A stretch of DNA of 49,672 nt, from positions 1-49,672 of the IMG/VR virus record IMGVR_UViG_3300009788_000133. The stretch is one strand, 5' to 3'. Origin of the DNA: a virus. The position numbers were made by a program, and so were the translations under genes. The notes under the pieces were generated by a model. The model did no database searches. It saw nothing but the letters and a program-made list of their open reading frames with translations, and had not been told where the DNA came from. Positions 47,761 to 49,672 of the stretch are shown here, one piece after another. Every line of letters starts with the position of its first letter. Positions within the stretch are counted from its first letter, which is position 1.

Positions 47761-49337
47761 TGGCAGCGGGAACGATGAAAGAATTAGCAGCGGCTGATGG
47801 TGATATAGATACTTCTGATCAACTTAATATGTTTGAAGCATTTCAGAAGGTGTTTGTGGTCAATGGAGCTAATTTAAAAATAGCAGACTTCGTCAATCAC
47901 AAACTGTCTACGGCTGATATAAGGCCAAATGACACTACCAACATTGCTCCACTAAAGGGAACCATTCTAACTGGAGGCACCAGCAATGCAACCATGGTTG
48001 TAGATTACTGCAACGCTACCAATGGTGCAGCGTTGGTGTATGGCTATGTTACCAGTGGAACATTCGATGAAGCCGCTGAAGTAGTAACTGGCACAAATGC
48101 ATCTGGCACTATAACAGCGGTTAGCTTCACACTTGACGCCGTACCAGTTGCAAAACCACATTGGTACGACTGGACAGTTATGAACAATGATACCTCTACT
48201 TACGGCACCATGCCCAACAAGGCCTACCTTGGCTGCTTATATCGTGGTCGTTGTGTTCTAAGTGGAAATCCAGAATACCCATATCAATGGTACATGACAA
48301 GACAGGCTAATCCGTTTGACATTGCTTATGCTGCCAATGACGCACAGAGTCCAGTTGCCGGTGGTAATTCAGATGCTGGTGAGATAGGAGACATCATACG
48401 TGCTGTCATCCCCTACAAAGACGACTACCTGATTTTTGGTTGTGCCACTTCTATGTGGTATATTGCTGGTGATCCAGCAGAAGGTGGTTCGTTGAATGAA
48501 CTTGATTTAACAGTTGGCATGTTTGGAGCTAACAGTTGGTGCTTTGATGGTGCTGGAACCATGTATTTCTGGGGCACCAATGGCATCTACTCTACTACGA
48601 TTCCAGGAACACCAAAGTGCATTTCACAGTTCAGCTTACCAGCTATAGTCGGCGATGAGGGTGCTGACCCTTCAACGCACCGTATCACCATGGCATACGA
48701 TAGGTCACGGGCTGGACTCTTGATAAGCATAACCCTATTGGCAGATGGCTCCAATTCAAATTATTTTTATGATTTACGCACGGTTGACAAAACTGGTGTT
48801 GGTGGATTTTTTCCAGAAGTTTATCCTGAAGAATGTGGACCTTATTCTCTATTTTACTACGCAGCCAATGATACCGCTTATAGAGACTTGCTGGTAGGGT
48901 GCAGAGACGGATACATCAGGAAGTTTTCTAACAGTTCAAAAGATGATGACATTGGTGACACGAATGAGACTATTAGTAGCCATGTAGTATTTGGTCCGAT
49001 TCCTGCTGGAAGTGACCCATTTAAAAAAGGCAAGTTAACTAAGTTGGAGTGCGTTACCGCAGGTGGCAGGTCAAATGGCAGTCAATTAGACACAGATGCT
49101 GCGTCTTACAAGGTTTTTGCTGATGACTCAGCAGAAGGCGTTCTAGAAAAAATATATGCTGACATTCCAAGTATTGCAGGGACCTTGAAAACTCCGGGTA
49201 GGCAACGAGGCGGGAGTATACGTAAGAAAGTTTCAGCCGCCTTTCTAGGTATCAAGTTATTCAACAGCACTGCTACGCAAACATGGGGTTTTGAACAATT
49301 GCTGATTGTGTTAAAAGATTTTGGGAGGATAAAGTAA
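47760..49337 (+). CDS. C-terminal fragment of split tail tubular protein
   Basis: 525 residues. The front MAAGTMKELAAADGDIDTSD, FEAFQKVFVVNGANLKIADF and the many beta repeats match the body of phage tail tubular proteins. The preceding hinge (NNKFYYEDL) belongs to the same protein in unsplit relatives. The gene ends GFEQLLIVLKDFGRIK and overlaps the next ATG. It probably builds the tail tube/nozzle. Confidence 0.65.
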   Translation: MAAGTMKELAAADGDIDTSDQLNMFEAFQKVFVVNGANLKIADFVNHKLSTADIRPNDTTNIAPLKGTILTGGTSNATMVVDYCNATNGAALVYGYVTSGTFDEAAEVVTGTNASGTITAVSFTLDAVPVAKPHWYDWTVMNNDTSTYGTMPNKAYLGCLYRGRCVLSGNPEYPYQWYMTRQANPFDIAYAANDAQSPVAGGNSDAGEIGDIIRAVIPYKDDYLIFGCATSMWYIAGDPAEGGSLNELDLTVGMFGANSWCFDGAGTMYFWGTNGIYSTTIPGTPKCISQFSLPAIVGDEGADPSTHRITMAYDRSRAGLLISITLLADGSNSNYFYDLRTVDKTGVGGFFPEVYPEECGPYSLFYYAANDTAYRDLLVGCRDGYIRKFSNSSKDDDIGDTNETISSHVVFGPIPAGSDPFKKGKLTKLECVTAGGRSNGSQLDTDAASYKVFADDSAEGVLEKIYADIPSIAGTLKTPGRQRGGSIRKKVSAAFLGIKLFNSTATQTWGFEQLLIVLKDFGRIK

Positions 49338-49600
49338 TGTCTAGAAAAGTTGTTAAGCCAACACCGAGTGAAAAAGCAGAAATTGATAGGCGTATGTTAA
49401 AGCAGTATGGACCCAAACGCATTTATAAGAAAAAAGGGACTTGGGCTGACAAGTTAAAAAGCAACGTAAAGGCTTACTTTAAGGAGGAGAAGAAGAAAAA
49501 GAAGAAGAAACACGATACTGCTAGGACAAGTGCTGTTGAAGCTCAACTAAGACAGAGTGGTATGACAGAACAAGAAATTAAACGCTTGAGAGGAAAGTAA
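49337..49600 (+). CDS. Small lysine-rich protein (copy 2)
   Basis: 87 residues, an allele of the protein at 52-315 (for example MSRKVVKPTPSEKAEIDRRM against MPKKIVKPTPKEKAEIDRRM). Differences cluster in the first two-thirds; the C-terminal part is identical apart from R/Q. It has the same TAATG coupling on both sides. Function unknown, likely virion-related. Confidence 0.75.
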   Translation: MSRKVVKPTPSEKAEIDRRMLKQYGPKRIYKKKGTWADKLKSNVKAYFKEEKKKKKKKHDTARTSAVEAQLRQSGMTEQEIKRLRGK

Positions 49601-49672
49601 TGGTTACAAGTTATTATGAACGTGGTGCTACTGGTGTCGGTGGAACTACTCAACAGATTGCCGCAGTCAACA
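49600..49672 (+). CDS. Start of the Ala/Gly-rich virion protein (partial)
   Basis: The first 24 codons (MVTSYYERGATGVGGTTQQI and on) are identical to the start of the gene at 315-1010. The gene runs off the window end and continues at the left end in the circular genome. Confidence 0.8.
   Translation, partial: MVTSYYERGATGVGGTTQQIAAVN

Larger units (their letters stand above)
49286..49672. repeat. Right copy of imperfect terminal redundancy
   Basis: Aligns to bases 1-387 without gaps, about 36 substitutions in the first 276 positions and none in the last 111. This is the other variant at the genome junction. Confidence 0.85.

Noticed and set aside
1-49672. CRISPR array or diversity-generating retroelement
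   Set aside because: No reverse transcriptase, no regularly spaced 20-40 base repeats with spacers, and the tail-region repeats are imperfect hinges rather than template/variable repeat pairs.

Overview
This window looks like one nearly complete genome of a lytic tailed bacteriophage (Caudoviricetes) with a podovirus-type gene set. The supporting genes are a large terminase, portal, acidic scaffold, capsid, short-tail tubular protein, tail fibre and a giant internal (ejection-type) virion protein, plus a phage replication module. No integrase, repressor or lysogeny module is visible, and no single-subunit RNA polymerase is encoded, so host RNA polymerase is probably used. Bases 1-387 and 49286-49672 are two versions of the same locus (about 36 substitutions, no indels, identical over the last 111 bases), so the molecule is probably circular or circularly permuted at about 49.3 kb, with two strain variants meeting at the contig ends. 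The host cannot be read directly. Shine-Dalgarno sites are strong.

Layout: (i) 1-9713, plus strand, is the end of the late operon: tail-tube end, small basic protein, tail fibre and accessory proteins, a 1389-residue internal virion protein, and a 55-residue membrane protein (possible holin). (ii) 9716-29968, minus strand, is a dense early operon: DUF1580-like DNA-binding protein, cytosine-methyltransferase-like protein, Toprim primase/SF3 helicase, tRNA-His, Sak4-like ATPase, Cas4/RecB-like nuclease, VRR-NUC nuclease, family A DNA polymerase, endonuclease VII, metallophosphoesterase, deoxyribosyltransferase-like protein, dNTP-diphosphohydrolase-like protein, HTH regulator, radical SAM protein and many zinc-ribbon and micro-membrane proteins. 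(iii) 29969-31021 is a gene-free control region with a near-consensus minus-strand promoter, repeats, palindromes and a plus-strand extended -10 element. (iv) 31022-49672, plus strand, starts with an HNH endonuclease and small accessory proteins, then packaging and head genes (terminase 34.8 kb, portal 36.7 kb, scaffold 39.9 kb, capsid 41.2 kb), and then tail genes that join the left end.

Most notable points: a tRNA-like minihelix (acceptor stem plus T arm only) directly abutting tRNA-His; a tail-tube gene split by two inserted jelly-roll/Fn3-like cassettes that carry a repeated hinge; a recurring TTTAA box in front of the Shine-Dalgarno of about 16 early genes; two early genes (one of them DNA polymerase) with AUC where a start codon is expected; an HNH gene cut by one nonsense codon; five copies of one zinc module in four loci; and several structured leader RNAs in the late operon.
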